NCBI GenBank assembly: GCA_028274465.1
Contig: CM051455.1
Coordinates: 122,299,462 to 122,363,461, forward strand
Direction: 5' to 3'
From: Plantago ovata
Lineage: Eukaryota > Streptophyta > Magnoliopsida > Lamiales > Plantaginaceae
Length of the DNA stretch: 64,000 nt
Positions 33,952 to 46,200 of this stretch are shown one piece after another. The number at the start of each line of letters is the position of its first letter. The first letter of the stretch is position 1. The notes under the pieces are model-generated. The model was not told the origin of the DNA. It made no database searches and worked only from the letters and a program-made list of their open reading frames with translations. Both the position numbers and the translations under genes were made by a program.

Positions 33952-35464
33952 TGTTGGTCCCTTTAAACAACAAGAAAAGACTAGAGGGTGGGGGGTGAAT
34001 AGTCTTTTCAAACTTTCGTCGTTTAAAAACTTTCTCAGCAAGAGCTTATTACTTTTCAGTAATGAGTTTGCTGATACTTAACTTTCTCAGCAAGTACTAG
34101 TTACTTTTCAGTAACGAGTTTTACTGGTACTTTAAAAACAGAGTGCGGAAGTCTTTATACAATAAGTGCTTTTCAGTAAGTGCTAGTTTCATCAAGTGAG
34201 AAGAGTGACAGTGTGCATATAAGCTTGCTGAAAACTAAATGCAGTAAAGTAAATCACACACACTTTTTATAGTGGTATGTGAGAGTGGCGTAATCTCTCA
34301 ACTAATCCACTTTGTCCTTTCTAGGACTGAATCCACTAAGATAAGTTTGAGATTCCTTACAACACCTATCTAGAGCGATTCTTCAGAAACCAAAGCACAC
34401 TTGCTTCGTTTCCAACCTAACTAGTGAACGAAACCTTGTTCTCCACCAAACTTGGGACTTATAATCAGCAACACTATGCTTGATTCATTCCCCCTGAATT
34501 TCACGCCTGAAAAATGGTGTTTATCAGTTGGAGAGGTTTGGGATGAGATGACTTGAGTATAACTTATTCAGCTATAACAAGTAATCTAAGAAACAAATCT
34601 GTGAATACTTTGCAGTAAACAAGTTAAGTTGTTTCTGGTGTCAAGACTTGTTCTTGTTCGAAAGAAAGAACACTGAACTAATTTCTTAGCCGTGAATGTT
34701 CTACTTCTTCACAAGTAACTTTTGTTTCAATCTTTAAGTCTTAGAACGGATCAATAGGCAGTAAAGAGTAAGGAGGATGAGTGTTTAAGCACAAGTGAGA
34801 GTTTGATCATGTTGTTGACACACTTCAACTCTTTGCCGGATGACATCTATTTATAGTGAATCAAGGGAGCCGTTTGAATTTCAAATTCTAAGGCTTTGTT
34901 CCTTAAGATGTCACTATCTTGATTTTGTAGTTTCAGCAGCGTCCTTCATTTGTCTTCTACTCTTCATGTTCTTCGCATGCTTACTTTTGCATTTAATGTT
35001 CATTTGAATGAAATTCAAATATGAACGTTGGAGCGCAACTGCAAGTACTTTCAACAAGGAGGTCACATATGTATTTCAGCAAGTGGTCAGTCTCAGTTTC
35101 AACAAGCACAACCTACTCTGTCATATAGATTTTCACTTATGCAAACTGTTGCTGAAATTTCCACTTTCTGAGCAACATGTGTCTTTGTAGATACCATCTT
35201 CAGAAATCTTCTTAAGTCTCCAATCTTCGAATTCTTCAAGTTTTTGAATGGTTCTAGTGCTTCAATAGTTCGTTTATAAAACAAAGTACATCATCAACAA
35301 CCTAAAGCACCTAACTAGTACCTACAATAAGTCTTCAGCAAACGTTCCTCTTTTACAATGTCCTTAAAATTCTAAATTCCTATGGACCTTAAGAGTATTA
35401 GTTACTGGACTTTCTTTAATTTAGCATGGTTAATTGCTCATCAAAATTTACAAGTTTCCTAACA
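33952..35464 (-). repeat. 5' LTR of the minus-strand Sirevirus
   Basis: On the minus strand it begins TGTTAGGAAACTTGTAA and ends GGGACCAACA, 1513 bp. It contains many TTGCTGA/TCAGCAA heptamers. The flank beyond is CTCTA. No matching copy is found because the other end is lost. Confidence 0.93.
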
Positions 35465-35641
35465 CTCTAAAATATTAATAAATACATAATAATGAAAACA
35501 TAATAAATAAAAATGATATATTGTTTTGGAGGTCGGTTTTGAATGATAATAGAGTACATGTTAATTAGTATTGATATGAAAAAAGCATATTAAATGTTTG
35601 AATACTAGTTACATCAGGTTGTGTCAAATGTTTAATTTTAG
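35465..35641. other. no gene seen
   Basis: This is short AT-rich DNA between the Sirevirus LTR and the MITE. Confidence 0.5.
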
Positions 35642-35643
35642 TA

Positions 35644-35945
35644 CCCTCCCTCCGGTTCAAAGTTTCTCACTTTCCATTTTTTTAGTCCAAATGAAAGTTT
35701 CTCATTTCCATTTTTGGGAAGTAGAACCTCCACTCAACTTAACAAATACCATTATAATACATTCATATTTACAACTTTATCAACCCAGTATCGTTTTTTT
35801 ATTCATTGTTTACTCTTTATACATTTAAATAATACCCACTATCAATCATTTATTCATTCTTTATCCTTTACTCATTTAAATAATATACAAAGCTTATTTT
35901 GTTGACCAAAATGAATATGGGAAGCTTCGTAGTGGACGGAGGGAG
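35644..35945. mobile_element. Stowaway MITE (Tc1/mariner type)
   Basis: Terminal inverted repeats ccctccctccggttc and ggacggagggag are flanked by TA on both sides (35642-35643, 35946-35947). At 302 bp with no coding capacity, this is the classic Stowaway form, moved by a mariner-like transposase encoded elsewhere. Confidence 0.9.
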
Positions 35946-35947
35946 TA

Positions 35948-36236
35948 ACATATTATATCAGCTTATTTAATGTTTCATTTTAGTAACACTTCATTTCCGA
36001 TAAACGCTTATTTATGGTTTAGGGTTTTGTATGGAGCTACACCCCATTCTAAACCATAGACCCTAATTAAATCGTAGAATACAGAGGTACTTTTATCATT
36101 TAAAGAGAATGTTAGATTTACCATTCTCTCGGTATTTTAGATTTACCATTCTCTCTAGATTTACCATTCTCTCTCTATTTTATATTTGCACTTTGCAGCA
36201 ACAAAATATGGAATATCGTGGCTCTGTTTCAGAAGA
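35948..36236. other. no gene; small repeats
   Basis: It contains a gap-palindrome (tatggtttaggg and aaccatagacccta, 36014-36066) and three copies of agatttaccattctctc (36112-36175). No gene is seen. Confidence 0.6.
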
Positions 36237-36649
36237 GGCAAAATTACATTTGGTACCCCTGCTATTTTCCGCTATTACAGATTAGTCCATCTATATTTTT
36301 ATTATGCGTAACTCCCTTGCGATATCAACCTAATTACAGATTAACCCACGGACTTGACTTTCTGCGTTCTAAGCCCTGGAAATGACATTTTCGCCCCTGC
36401 CGGAATTTCTGATTCTGAAAAAAGCCAAACGGCTTACTTGGCACGTGACATGCACATGAGGACCTATCTGTAATTGATTTTTAATAGTAGGGTAGTAAAC
36501 TGAAAATTAAAAACTGACCGTTAGAAACAAAAACTAGCCGTTAGGATTTGAATTGCAACCTATTTAACCCCCCAAAACTCCATTTTTCTTGATATTTAAC
36601 ACATAAAACTCAGCTATTTCCTCTCACACTTTTAGAAAGCACAAAACAA

Positions 36650-37086
36650 ATGAGCTCCACAAGCAATTCGAGTGATATTCGTCCGGGTTGCAAGAATGGA
36701 AGGTGTCAAAGTGTACTGTGTTATGCGTTGCTAGTGATGGGAGGTTTTATTGGAATTGTCCAACGCACGGGTAGTTCGAATGGACAAACGAGCAAGAAAA
36801 CTTTCCAACAGAGCGAAGGGAAATATTACAACCAAAGGTTTTATGGGAGTATGTTCCATCAACACATTGTCGTCGAGAAGTTCACAAGGAAGGAGGAGAG
36901 CAAGAACACAAAGAAGCAGCACTAGCAAGAGGAACCAAAGTGGGCAAAGCTAAACAGAAAGAGAGAAAAGATACACACACTGATGAAGACAAGTACAGTC
37001 TAATAAGGCAATTAATTTGCCTTTGCCTAAATTTGTTGTTGCTAGCTTTGTACCTTCTAGTGCAAATAATGAAGCCATTCATGTAG
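36650..37086 (+). pseudogene. GRF zinc-finger gene of MULE 2, broken
   Basis: It starts MSSTSNSSDIRPGCKNGRC, a typical beginning of plant GRF-finger proteins, with VLCY at the first metal-binding pair. A frameshift follows. In the next frame come SDGRFYWNCPTHG, the second half of the finger, a stop (TAG), a basic and glutamate-rich stretch (HKEGGEQEHKEAALARGTK) and a C-terminal hydrophobic segment (LICLCLNLLLLALYLLV) ending at TAG 37084-37086. A single-exon version of the MULE 1 gene is the simplest reading. The architecture is finger, charged helix and membrane anchor. At least two disabling changes make it a pseudogene. Confidence 0.7.
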
Positions 37087-37321
37087 GAAAAAATTCATTG
37101 TCATTCATCAATGTAACACGGTATTGTTTAGTACAATTTGAAATGACAAAAGCTAGCTTATCCATGCAACATATGCCAAACACAACTTCACATTGTTATC
37201 CCAATCGTAAGAAGCACAAAAATATGGCAAAAACAGCCAGTGGTCAAGAGTAATTGAAGTGAAATATCCCACTTAGCATCAACATTAAACATTAAAAAGA
37301 CATTGTTCCTTAACTCAAGCT

Positions 37322-37558
37322 TTAGCGTTCCCCTTTGGCAGCATACAAACTGTCATCACTATCATAATGTTCTTCAGAGCTCTCATGGAAATCATCACCT
37401 GAAACACCTTTTCCCTTGCTATTATCATCATCATCATCTTGTGAGCTCTCATGCCAATCCTTAACCTCAACATCATCCATGTTATTATTTCCAGTCATGG
37501 CAGGCTCCTCAACAATTCTCTCCCCTGCCTGCTCCTCCTCATTCAACAATTCATTCTC
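37322..37558 (-). pseudogene. acidic C-part of the MULE 2 minus-strand gene
   Basis: About 80 codons rich in Asp, Glu and Ser (WHESSQDDDDDNSKGKG, SSEEHYDSDDSLYAAK) end at a TAA or similar stop near 37322. They begin exactly where the outer Sirevirus was inserted. Similar acidic stretches precede the DNA-binding domain in the MULE 1 transposase. The rest of the transposase (DDE core, SWIM finger) is absent from this MULE as far as seen. Confidence 0.6.
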
Positions 37559-38460
37559 TGTTAGGAAACTTGTAATTTTGATGAGCAATTAACCGTGCTA
37601 AATTAAGGAAAGTCCAGTAACTAGTACTCTTAAGGTCCATAGGAATTTAGAATTTGAAAGGACATTGTAAAAGAGGAACGTTTGCTGAAGACTTAGAGTA
37701 GGTACTAGATAGGTGCTTTAACCGCTGATGATGTATCTTGTTTTCTGAAAAAAAAACAACCTATTGAAGCATTTGCTGATGATGTACTTTGTTTACACAA
37801 ACAAACTATTGAAGCATTAAAACCGTTCAGAAACTTGAAGAATTCGAAGACTGAAGACTGAAGACTAAAGAAGATTTCTGAAGATGGTATCTACAAAGGC
37901 ACATGTTGCTCAGAAAGTGAAAACTTCAGCAACAGCTTGCGTAAGTGAAAATCTAAACGATAGAGTAGGTTGTGCTTGTTGAAACTGAGACTGACCACTT
38001 GCTGAAAAACATATGTGACCTCCTTGCTGAAAGTACTTGCATTTGCGCTCCAACGTTCATATTTGAATTTCATTCAATGAACATTAAATGCAAAGTAAGC
38101 ACGCGAAGAACATGAAGACTAGAAGACAAATAAAGGACGATGTTGAAAGTACAAAAACAAGACAGTGACATCTTAAGGAACAAAGCCTTAGAATTCGAAA
38201 TTCAAACGGCTCCCTTGATTCACTATAAATAGAGGTCATCCGGCAAAGAGTTGAAGTGTGTCAACAACGTTATCAAACTCTCACTTGTGCTTAAACTCAC
38301 ATACCCTTCAATACTCTTTACTGCCATTGATCCGTTCCAAGACTTAAGCTTGACAAAGCTACTTGTGAAGAAGTAGAACATCCACGGCTAGGAAATTAGT
38401 TAAGTGTTCTTTCTTTCGAACAAGAACAAGTCTTGACACCGGAAACAACCAAACTTGTTT
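37559..38460 (+). repeat. partial 5' LTR of the outer Sirevirus
   Basis: It follows the 3' LTR (61174-62742) closely from its first base through the TATA region (tataaatagagg, about 38224) and the phrase caagtcttgacac. It then passes into third-ORF sequence. About 900 of 1570 bp of LTR are present. Confidence 0.9.
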
Positions 38461-38469
38461 GCTACAAAG

Positions 38470-40910
38470 TCTTAGACTCCCAAGTCGGAGGAATTGACCA
38501 AGTAGGCTTGAGAAGGTGGCCGCTGTTGATGCATATACATGAGAACAAAACTGGGCTCAACTGGGCAAAGTACATTTTCAACAGACTTGTTGATTGTGTT
38601 ACTAAATTCAAGGTCAAGGTTGAAGACAACAAGGTCTCACCTACCTTCCCAGTCATGTATGGACTAAAAATATGCTATATCCTTGAACACTTCAGGATTC
38701 AGCTGAGAAACCCATTGCCGATTAAGAAATCAGTATGCAATGTGGGAAGAGCCTTCTACAAGAAAAATGGACCTAAGCTTGCTGATAAAAAATCAAAGAA
38801 GACAACAGCTGCAAATGTTGTCAGCACAAGTCAGCAAGAAAGGTATACAACAGCTGCAGATGTTGTCACCACTAGTGAGCAAGACAAGTCTCCAACAACT
38901 GAAAAAGTTGTTGATGAAACTGTTGTAGATGGTGATCAACAAGGTACGTGTACAACAGCCGTTGCTGAAAATGCAACTACTGCAGATGCTGCTGATGGAG
39001 AGAAACTTGAGAAATCCCAGAAGAAAAGAGGAAAGCTGATGATGACACTCAAACTGCAGTGTCATCAGCTAACCCCATCCCTAAGAGGAAACAGACAAAT
39101 AACCCAAGAAAGAAAACACTGGCTCGCAAGTCAGTTCTAGTTGTCCATGATCTTTCGGATGATACTCCAAAAGTTGCTGAAACACAAGCTCCAGTAGATG
39201 TTGATGAAGTGCTTACGGAAGCCTACTTCAGCAATGTTGAAGTGTTTGCAGAAGCCTTCAACAATCAACTTAATGTTGATACATCTGCTGAGATAAGACC
39301 ACAAGGCAATGAAAACGAAATTCCTGCCCCAATGCCAGATATCTACATTGTAGATAATCTAGATGCTGAAAAGATGGTTGCTGAACAAGCAACTCATCAA
39401 GTTGCTGAAACCGTAGTTACTGAGACTGTGATTGTTGAAGAACCAGTTGCTGAGACTGCAATGGTTCAAGTCCCGGAAATTGCTGAAACACCACAAGAGA
39501 CATTATTCGACGACGCATCTCGTGATGCTGAGAATACTGGACCTAGCTCACCGAAAACATCCATTGACAAAGTTCAGATGGTGCTGACAGAACTGAGCCA
39601 GCAAATGGAATTGGAGATTGAAGACACCTCCAACAAATCAGTAGATGTTTTCATGACCAGCAGTGAACTCAAAGGTCAAGATGTCTCTGCTCAACTGGTC
39701 ACTTCAGAGACAAGGGAGATTGTTGAATCTGCACATCCTTCTCAAATAGAGCAAGAAAAGAAGTCTGCTGAAGAACAAGTCCCAGATATTGAAGAAGTTG
39801 TCGTTGCTGAAAGGACTGAGTCACCACCTACCCTTCTTCAGCAGGTAGTTAACTCAACCATAAGCAAAACTTCACTATATGAAACTCATTCTTTTGCTAA
39901 TATAATGATTTCTTTACAGACTTCTCAAGATACAAGTCAAAAGGTTGCTGAAACTTCTGCACCAGAATCCACAACTCCTGCTCAGCAGGTAGATGACGTT
40001 TTTGGTAATTCAACTAAGTTTGAAAACTTAGTGCTTGTATCTAACTTAAAATTATTTCAGTATGAACAATTCAAGGATGCTTCTCAAGCTCCTGAAGCAA
40101 TGGAAATAGTACCAGCACAAACAAGTGTGCAACATGAGCTTGCTGAATCTCAGCAGGTAAATCATGTTCCAGCTTTTGACTCTAAAACTATTCTCCAAAA
40201 CTTTCCTGAACTTAATTTTATTATTTTTCAGGCTCAAAAGGAGACCACTGAAGTGGTTCACATCACTGAAGATCTGAAAGTAAGTTCAGAAGAACTTTAC
40301 TCGGACTTCAAGAAACCTACCTTGACCAGAGTTGCTAAATCTGTCAGCAACTGGCAAAGGTACAGAAGGATGAACTTTTCTGATCTTCACCTTCATCTGT
40401 CCAACGAGAAAAAGCGACTTTCTCTGTTGAAACTTGAGACGTTTGTGCACTCCATACTTCCAGAAGAGTTGACATATTCTCAGCTCATGAGCTCAAGTCT
40501 GATTGCTCTAATCAGAGAGAATATGAAAGCTAAATTCAAGAGTGCCTCTCTAGTTGAACAAGCTGTGATGCTCAAGGGTTCCTTTGTACCCGTGGTGGCT
40601 GATGCCCACAAAATCAATGAAGAAGAGGAAGTTACAAGTGTCGCACTGTACAAACATCTTGAGTTGGTCATACTGACAGACGGTGATGAAGAAGAGGAGG
40701 ATGAGAACATTCCAAAAGATCCAAGTGATGATGAAGGAAAAGATTCTGAGGACAAAAAGGATGACGATGATGATAATCAATGCCCTAGTCCTGATGCTGG
40801 TGGACTTAAACTGACAGTTGCTGAGACTGAACGTCATGATACTGAAAATCAGCAAGCTGATCACACACCAAGTCAGCAACAAGAATCCAATCCTGCTCCT
40901 GCTGAGACAA
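38470..40910 (+). pseudogene. third-ORF region of the outer Sirevirus, left part
   Basis: This is sequence of the extra gene that Sireviruses carry after pol. Visible parts are a conserved globular piece (GGIDQVGLRRWPLLMHIHEN, FPVMYGLKICYILEHFRIQL), a very long acidic and glutamine-rich middle full of VAET/VAEP repeats, and a helical segment (SVSNWQRYRRMNFSDLHLHL, LKLETFVHSILPEELTYSQL). It is cut by the inner Sirevirus at 40911, within the acidic tail. The function of this gene in Sireviruses is unproven; it has been called envelope-like. No membrane segment is visible here. Confidence 0.8.
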
Positions 40911-41589
40911 TGTTAGGAAACTTGTAGTTTTGATGAGCAATTAACCATGCTAAATTAAGAAAAGTCAAGTAACTAGTACTCTTAAGGTCCATAAGAATTT
41001 AGAATTTTAAGGACATTGTAAAAGAGGAACGTTTGCTGAAGACTTAGAATAGGTGCTAGATAGGTTGGTTGTAAAGCTTATGATGTATCTTGTTTTCTGA
41101 AAAGAAATACAAATTATTGAAGCATTTGCTGATGATGTACTTTGTTTTTACAAACAAACTATTGAAGCATTTAGAACCGCTCAGAATCTTGAAGATTTCG
41201 AAGACTGAAGACTAGAAGATTTCTGAAGACTGGTATCTACAAAGGCACATCTTGCTCAAAAGTGGAAACTTCAGCAACATCATTGCATAAGTGAAAATCT
41301 ATACGACAGAGTAGGTTGTGCTTGCTGAAACTGAGACTGACCACTTGCTGATGGAACATATGTGACCTCTTGCTGAAAGTACTTGTATTTGCGCTCCAAT
41401 GTTACTGTTTGAATTTTATTCAAAAGCGCATTAAATGCAAAGCTTGCACGCGAAGGACATGAAGACTAGAAGACAAACAAGGACGTTGCTGAAAGTACAA
41501 AAGCAAGATAGTGACATCTTAAGGAACAAAAGCCTTAGAATTTGAAATTCAAACGGCTCCTTATTTTCACTATAAATAGAGGTCATCCT

Positions 41590-42409
41590 ATCGAAGATTT
41601 ATTAGAGACTTTGATGAAAAATTTTAGAATTTCGTCTTCCCTCCAAAATTAATTTCTTAATTAATGAATTACATCTCCACCAACATTATATACATATACA
41701 TCTCCGTTTGTTCTGGTAATTTTTTTATTAACCCTTAGTTATATATGATCTTTATCGATTACTAATTTCATATTATCAATTACTAATTTGAGAAAAAATA
41801 TTATGTTCTCAGATTCTTGAGTTAGTGTATAGTGTGATTCTTGAGTTAGTGTATAGTGTAGTAGAAACTTACTATTGACTCCGGAAACTTTATATTATCG
41901 CACTTTATTTTTGTTGACTTTTCGATGTCCGATTTGACCTCAAATTTACAATAACTCGTTGCGAAAAAATAATTTTTAAAATTATATTATGATAGTATAC
42001 TTCTTATATTTGTATAATATAACTTTTAAAAATAATTTTTTCCTAATCAATTATGATTAATTTGAGGTCAAATTGTATATAAAAAAAGTCAACAAAAATA
42101 AAATGAAAAACTCTTAAGTTTTCGGAGGAAGTAAATTTTATAGAAGAAAATTAATATTTTAATTTAATGATAATAATTGTTTGTCTTGGCTGAGTGAATA
42201 GACTCAAATATATAGTTACCATACCAATTTTAAATGATGAAAGATAAAAAAAATATAACTACCAATTTATTTTCCAGGAAAATAAGAATGAGATGCCAAA
42301 CGGTAGAAAAATAAGAAAAATATAGATTTTCCTCCAACATTTTCTAAAGGGATTTGATTTTCCTCAATTTCTTTTCTTTTCCCTTGGAATTACTTAAACC
42401 ATGCAAGGC
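41590..42409. other. foreign AT-rich block inside the 5' LTR
   Basis: The flanking LTR sequence is recognisable on both sides (gaggtcatcc on the left, taagtgttctttc on the right). The block has no gene. It holds two tandem copies of a 24-bp unit (41812-41859, gattcttgagttagtgta...) and the MITE that follows. Confidence 0.8.
41872..42131. mobile_element. Stowaway-like MITE
   Basis: About 260 bp with inverted ends (actccggaaactt and aagttttcggagg) and matching inner arms (tttgttgacttt and aaagtcaacaaaa; tttgacctcaaat and atttgaggtcaaa). TA bases flank both ends (41870-41871, 42132-42133). The long internal inverted repeats would fold almost the whole element. Confidence 0.75.
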
Positions 42410-43139
42410 CTAAGTGTTCTTTCTTTCTTTTGAACAAGAACAAGTCTTGACACCAGAAACAATCAAACTTGTTTACTGCAAAGTATTCAAAGTTGTGTTT
42501 CTTAGATTACTTGTTGTAACTGAATAAGTTATAATTAAGTTATCTCACCCCGAACCTCTCTAACTGAAAAAACACCCTTTCAGGCGTGATATTCAGGGGA
42601 AACTTAATCGAGCATAGTTTTGCTGATTAAAAGTACCAAGTTTGGTGGAGAACAAGGTTGCGTTCTCTAGATTAGGTTGGAGACAAAGCAAGTGTGCTTT
42701 GGTTTCTGTTTGAATCGCTCTAGATAGGAGTTGTAAGGAACCTCAATCTCATCATTAGTGGATTCAGTCCTAGAAAGGACAAAGTGGAGAGATTATGCCA
42801 CTCTCAGATACCAGTACAAAAGTGTTTGTGTGATTTACTTACTGTATTTGGTTTTCAGCAAATCATATATATCTGTACACTGTCACTCACATCACTTGCT
42901 GAAACCTTTATTTACTGAAAAAGTACTTATTGTATCAAAGACTTCCGCTCTCTGATTTTAAGTATCAGCAATCCTAGTTACTGCAAAGTAACTTGCGCTT
43001 GCTAAGAAAGTTAAGTATCAGCAAACTCATTACTGAAAAGTAATAAGCACTTGCTGAGAAAGTTTTAAACGACGAAAGTTTGAAAATACTATTCACCCCC
43101 CCCTCAAGTCTTTTCTTGTTGTTTAAAGGGACCAACAAG

Positions 43140-43151
43140 TGGTATCAGAGC
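43140..43151 (+). other. primer-binding site of the inner Sirevirus
   Basis: tggtatcagagc lies two bases after the 5' LTR, complementary to the 3' end of initiator-Met tRNA in the usual copia fashion. Confidence 0.92.
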
Positions 43152-43249
43152 TGGAGGTTCTTTAACCTTCAGCACTGAACCTAGATCCCCTTAGGTGCTT
43201 TCCGTAAATCACTCTCACTTGATCAGTTTGGTAGTGCTTTGCTGACAGG

Positions 43250-46200
43250 ATGTCGTTAGGAGATGCTCCCTTGCTGAAGCTGGAAAATTATGAAAAATGG
43301 CGAAACAACATGATGCTACATCTTGAGGCCATTAATGATGAGATGGTTACTGTCATTAATGATGGACCTATCAAGATCACTAAGGTTGAAAGGAGTTTCC
43401 CTCACAAGACTACTGAAGATGAAAAGGAAACTATCTTAGGCGACCCGACTGATACCGTCGTGCCAAAACCAAGAGAAGAATGGACTTCCGACGAAGCCAA
43501 GAGATTCCGTATTGATGGCCAAGCAAGAAACATCATCATTCGATCAACTCCGGATACCATACAGTGTAAACTGTGGGGTGCTAAGACTGCAAAGGAAGCT
43601 TGGAAAATGGTTCAAGATCTTTGTGCTGGATCTGACAAAACCAAGGAAAACAAACTTGAAGTACTTAAATTAAAGTTTCAAAACTTTAAGCAAGGTACAA
43701 ACGAGTCACTAGAAGACTTGGATTTCAGATTCATAACTCTTGTTAGTTAAATGGCAGCCTTAGATGTTGGAAATCTTTACTCAGATTCTGAGAAGGTGAA
43801 AACCATTATCAGAATTCTGAATGAAGAATGGATCCACACTCAGAATTTCTATTACAATCAAGGAATGCCTGATATTACACCAACATAGTTGTTTTCTCAT
43901 CTTGCTACTGTCAACTATGAGACAAAGCAAAGAGAAAATGTGTTTGCTGAAAAATCGCAAAACATTGCTCTTGCTGCAAAGCCGCATCTTCTGAAAAGAA
44001 GAATGATAAAGAGCCTACTGATGAAAACTCTTTGGTTGTCAAAAACATGAAGAAATTCATTAGTAAGGAACTTGAAAGGCGAAAAGCAAAAGAGAAGCTG
44101 AAAAAGCATCTTGGTAACAATTACCATAAGTACAAGAATGAGACTAGCTCGCTGAACAAGCAAGCTCAGCAAGCAACCTCATCAGAAGAACCTGCAGTTG
44201 GAAATGATTTATGCTTTTACTGCAAGAAGCCTGCACACTTCAAAGCTAATTGCCCTTTGCTGAAAGGAAAATCTGTTGAGAAGAAGAAGAAGTTCAAAAG
44301 AGCTTTTATTGCTGAAGAAAAGAAGAAGCTTCAAGCAAAAATCGATGCATTATGCATTGATACTAGCTCCGAAGACAGTGAGGATGAGAGCTCAGACACT
44401 GACGATGAAGAAGTCACTCTAGACGTGGAGATTGGCAAAGAAGTTTGTGGAATAGCTATGGAAGCTTATCCAGATGTGTCAAACTACGAGTTCTGCCTCA
44501 TGGTCGGTCAGGTAAACAACCCTACCTCTAACTCAGAATCAGAAAGTGAAGACGAGATTGACCTTGACAAGATTCAAGGAGAAATCGAGAGATTTGAGAA
44601 AACTCTGAGCAGACAGCAAGAGAAACTACAGATTGCTGAAACTCTGACCAAGCAGACTACTGAAAAGTATGTCTTGCTGAAGGATGAGACAGAAGAAAAG
44701 GATGCTGAAATAAGGCGTCTTAAGAAGTTGAATGCTGAAGCTACAGAGAAGAATTCTCAAATGGCATTAGAATTGGAAGAATATCAGTCATCAATTCTAA
44801 AGTTACTTGCTGAGATCCAAGAGATGAAAAAGATGAAAATCAATTTCAAATCTTATGTTGACGCAAGTAATACGCTGACTGAACTAAACTCTTATTTGAG
44901 AGATCCATCTCAGAAAGAAGGTTTAGGTGCAACGTATGAATGTGATGACGTAGAAATCTTGAGTAAAGATAAATCACCGATTTCCTTTGTACGTGCTACT
45001 GATAGTGGTCTACCAGAACTCTATCAGTTTGATCAATCTAAGGTTGCTGAAACATGCAATCAAGTACCTATGACCATAAAGCCCGCTGTTGCTACTCAAA
45101 GTAACAAGACTTTAAAAGGAAAACAGGTTGCTGAGAATCAAACTTGAAAGAAGAAGGATGCTGTGAAGCATTCCGCCAAACAAGTTGCTGAAAAGCAAGT
45201 TGTTAACTCTAAAGGCAAGATTACTAAAAGTAATCAGAAGACCTTTGCTGACAAACCTGAATCAAGTAAGGTTGCTGACACGAAAGCTCAGCATTCTCCG
45301 AAAAGTGGACTCGGTTTCAAAACCAAGCAAAGTCAACTTTTTCACGAGTATAAGCAAAGTTAGCAAAGATACTTCAAAGAGATGAAGAAAATCAAGCCTA
45401 AGAGCTCTGAAAAGACTCTTAATGCTAGGGCTAGAAGGAACCTTGCTAGAAAAGAACTTACTGAAAAGTATGTTCAGCAAAAAGGTCAACCGAGCAAGAC
45501 ACCACATCCGAAAGTGGATTTGATCAGCATGAATCAAAAGTCTTTCAGCTCAAAACCTCCTAGTTCCTCAGCAAGTAGAAAACAAGTCAAAGTTGAAAAA
45601 CTTAAGACTTGGGTTTCCACTGGACGCATTCTTGAACATGTTAATGGACATCCATTATTGGATAATTAACTTGTTTGCTCTTGATTGTGCAGACTTCAGC
45701 CACGGAGACAAACGATGCAATCTGGAACTTTGATAGTGGTTGTGGAAAGCACATGCCGGGCAACAAGAATAACCTTATAAACCATGTGACGTGAAGTTAG
45801 GATGCATAACCATTACTGGAGTTCTTTATGTCAAAAATCTTAAGTTTAACCTCTTCAGCATGAGTCAGTTTGCTGACAAAGGATACTTCATCAAAATCAA
45901 AAGTGATGAATGTAAACTTATAGATTTCAAGACTAAAAAGGTTATTATGATTGCAAGAAGATCAGGAGGCTTGTACACCGTAGATTGGTCTTCAGCAATC
46001 GTTGAAAAATGCCTTGTCTCAGATCACGATTGCCTTGCTGAAAAAGCATGATTATGGCATAAACGAACAAGTCATCTAAACTTCAAGACACTGAATAAGC
46101 TGTCTAAAAAGGCACTTGTAGTTGGATTACCTAAGGTTACTTTTAAGAAGGATGGTGTTTGCAATGCATGTTAGCAAGGGAAGCAAACCAAATCCTCTTT

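Larger units (their letters stand above)
27197..35464 (-). mobile_element. Sirevirus (Ty1/copia, SIRE/Maximus lineage), minus strand, truncated
   Basis: On the minus strand: 5' LTR 35464-33952, primer-binding site 33949-33938 (tggtatcagagc type), gag, integrase, polymerase with RNase H, the palindrome array, then the start of the region leading to the third ORF. It stops where the gag-only LTR is inserted. The third ORF and 3' LTR are not found on the other side. Coding parts are close to the inner Sirevirus on the right. A handful of breaks are visible, and it cannot be whole. Confidence 0.92.
40911..43137 (+). repeat. 5' LTR of the inner Sirevirus with an insertion
   Basis: It begins TGTTAGGAAACTTGTAG and ends GGGACCAACA. 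Compared with the 3' LTR, about 190 bp of LTR just after the TATA region are replaced by about 820 bp of foreign AT-rich DNA (about 41590-42409) that includes a MITE. Confidence 0.9.

Noticed and set aside
16193-35464. The LTR fragment at 16193 as the 3' LTR of the minus-strand Sirevirus
   Set aside because: The flanking bases (CCAAG and CTCTA) do not match, and the copia element between them does not fit an insertion of that Sirevirus into the copia LTR.
37017-37253. Separate 78-codon plus-strand gene in MULE 2
   Set aside because: It overlaps the C-terminal part of the GRF pseudogene in another frame and resembles nothing known.
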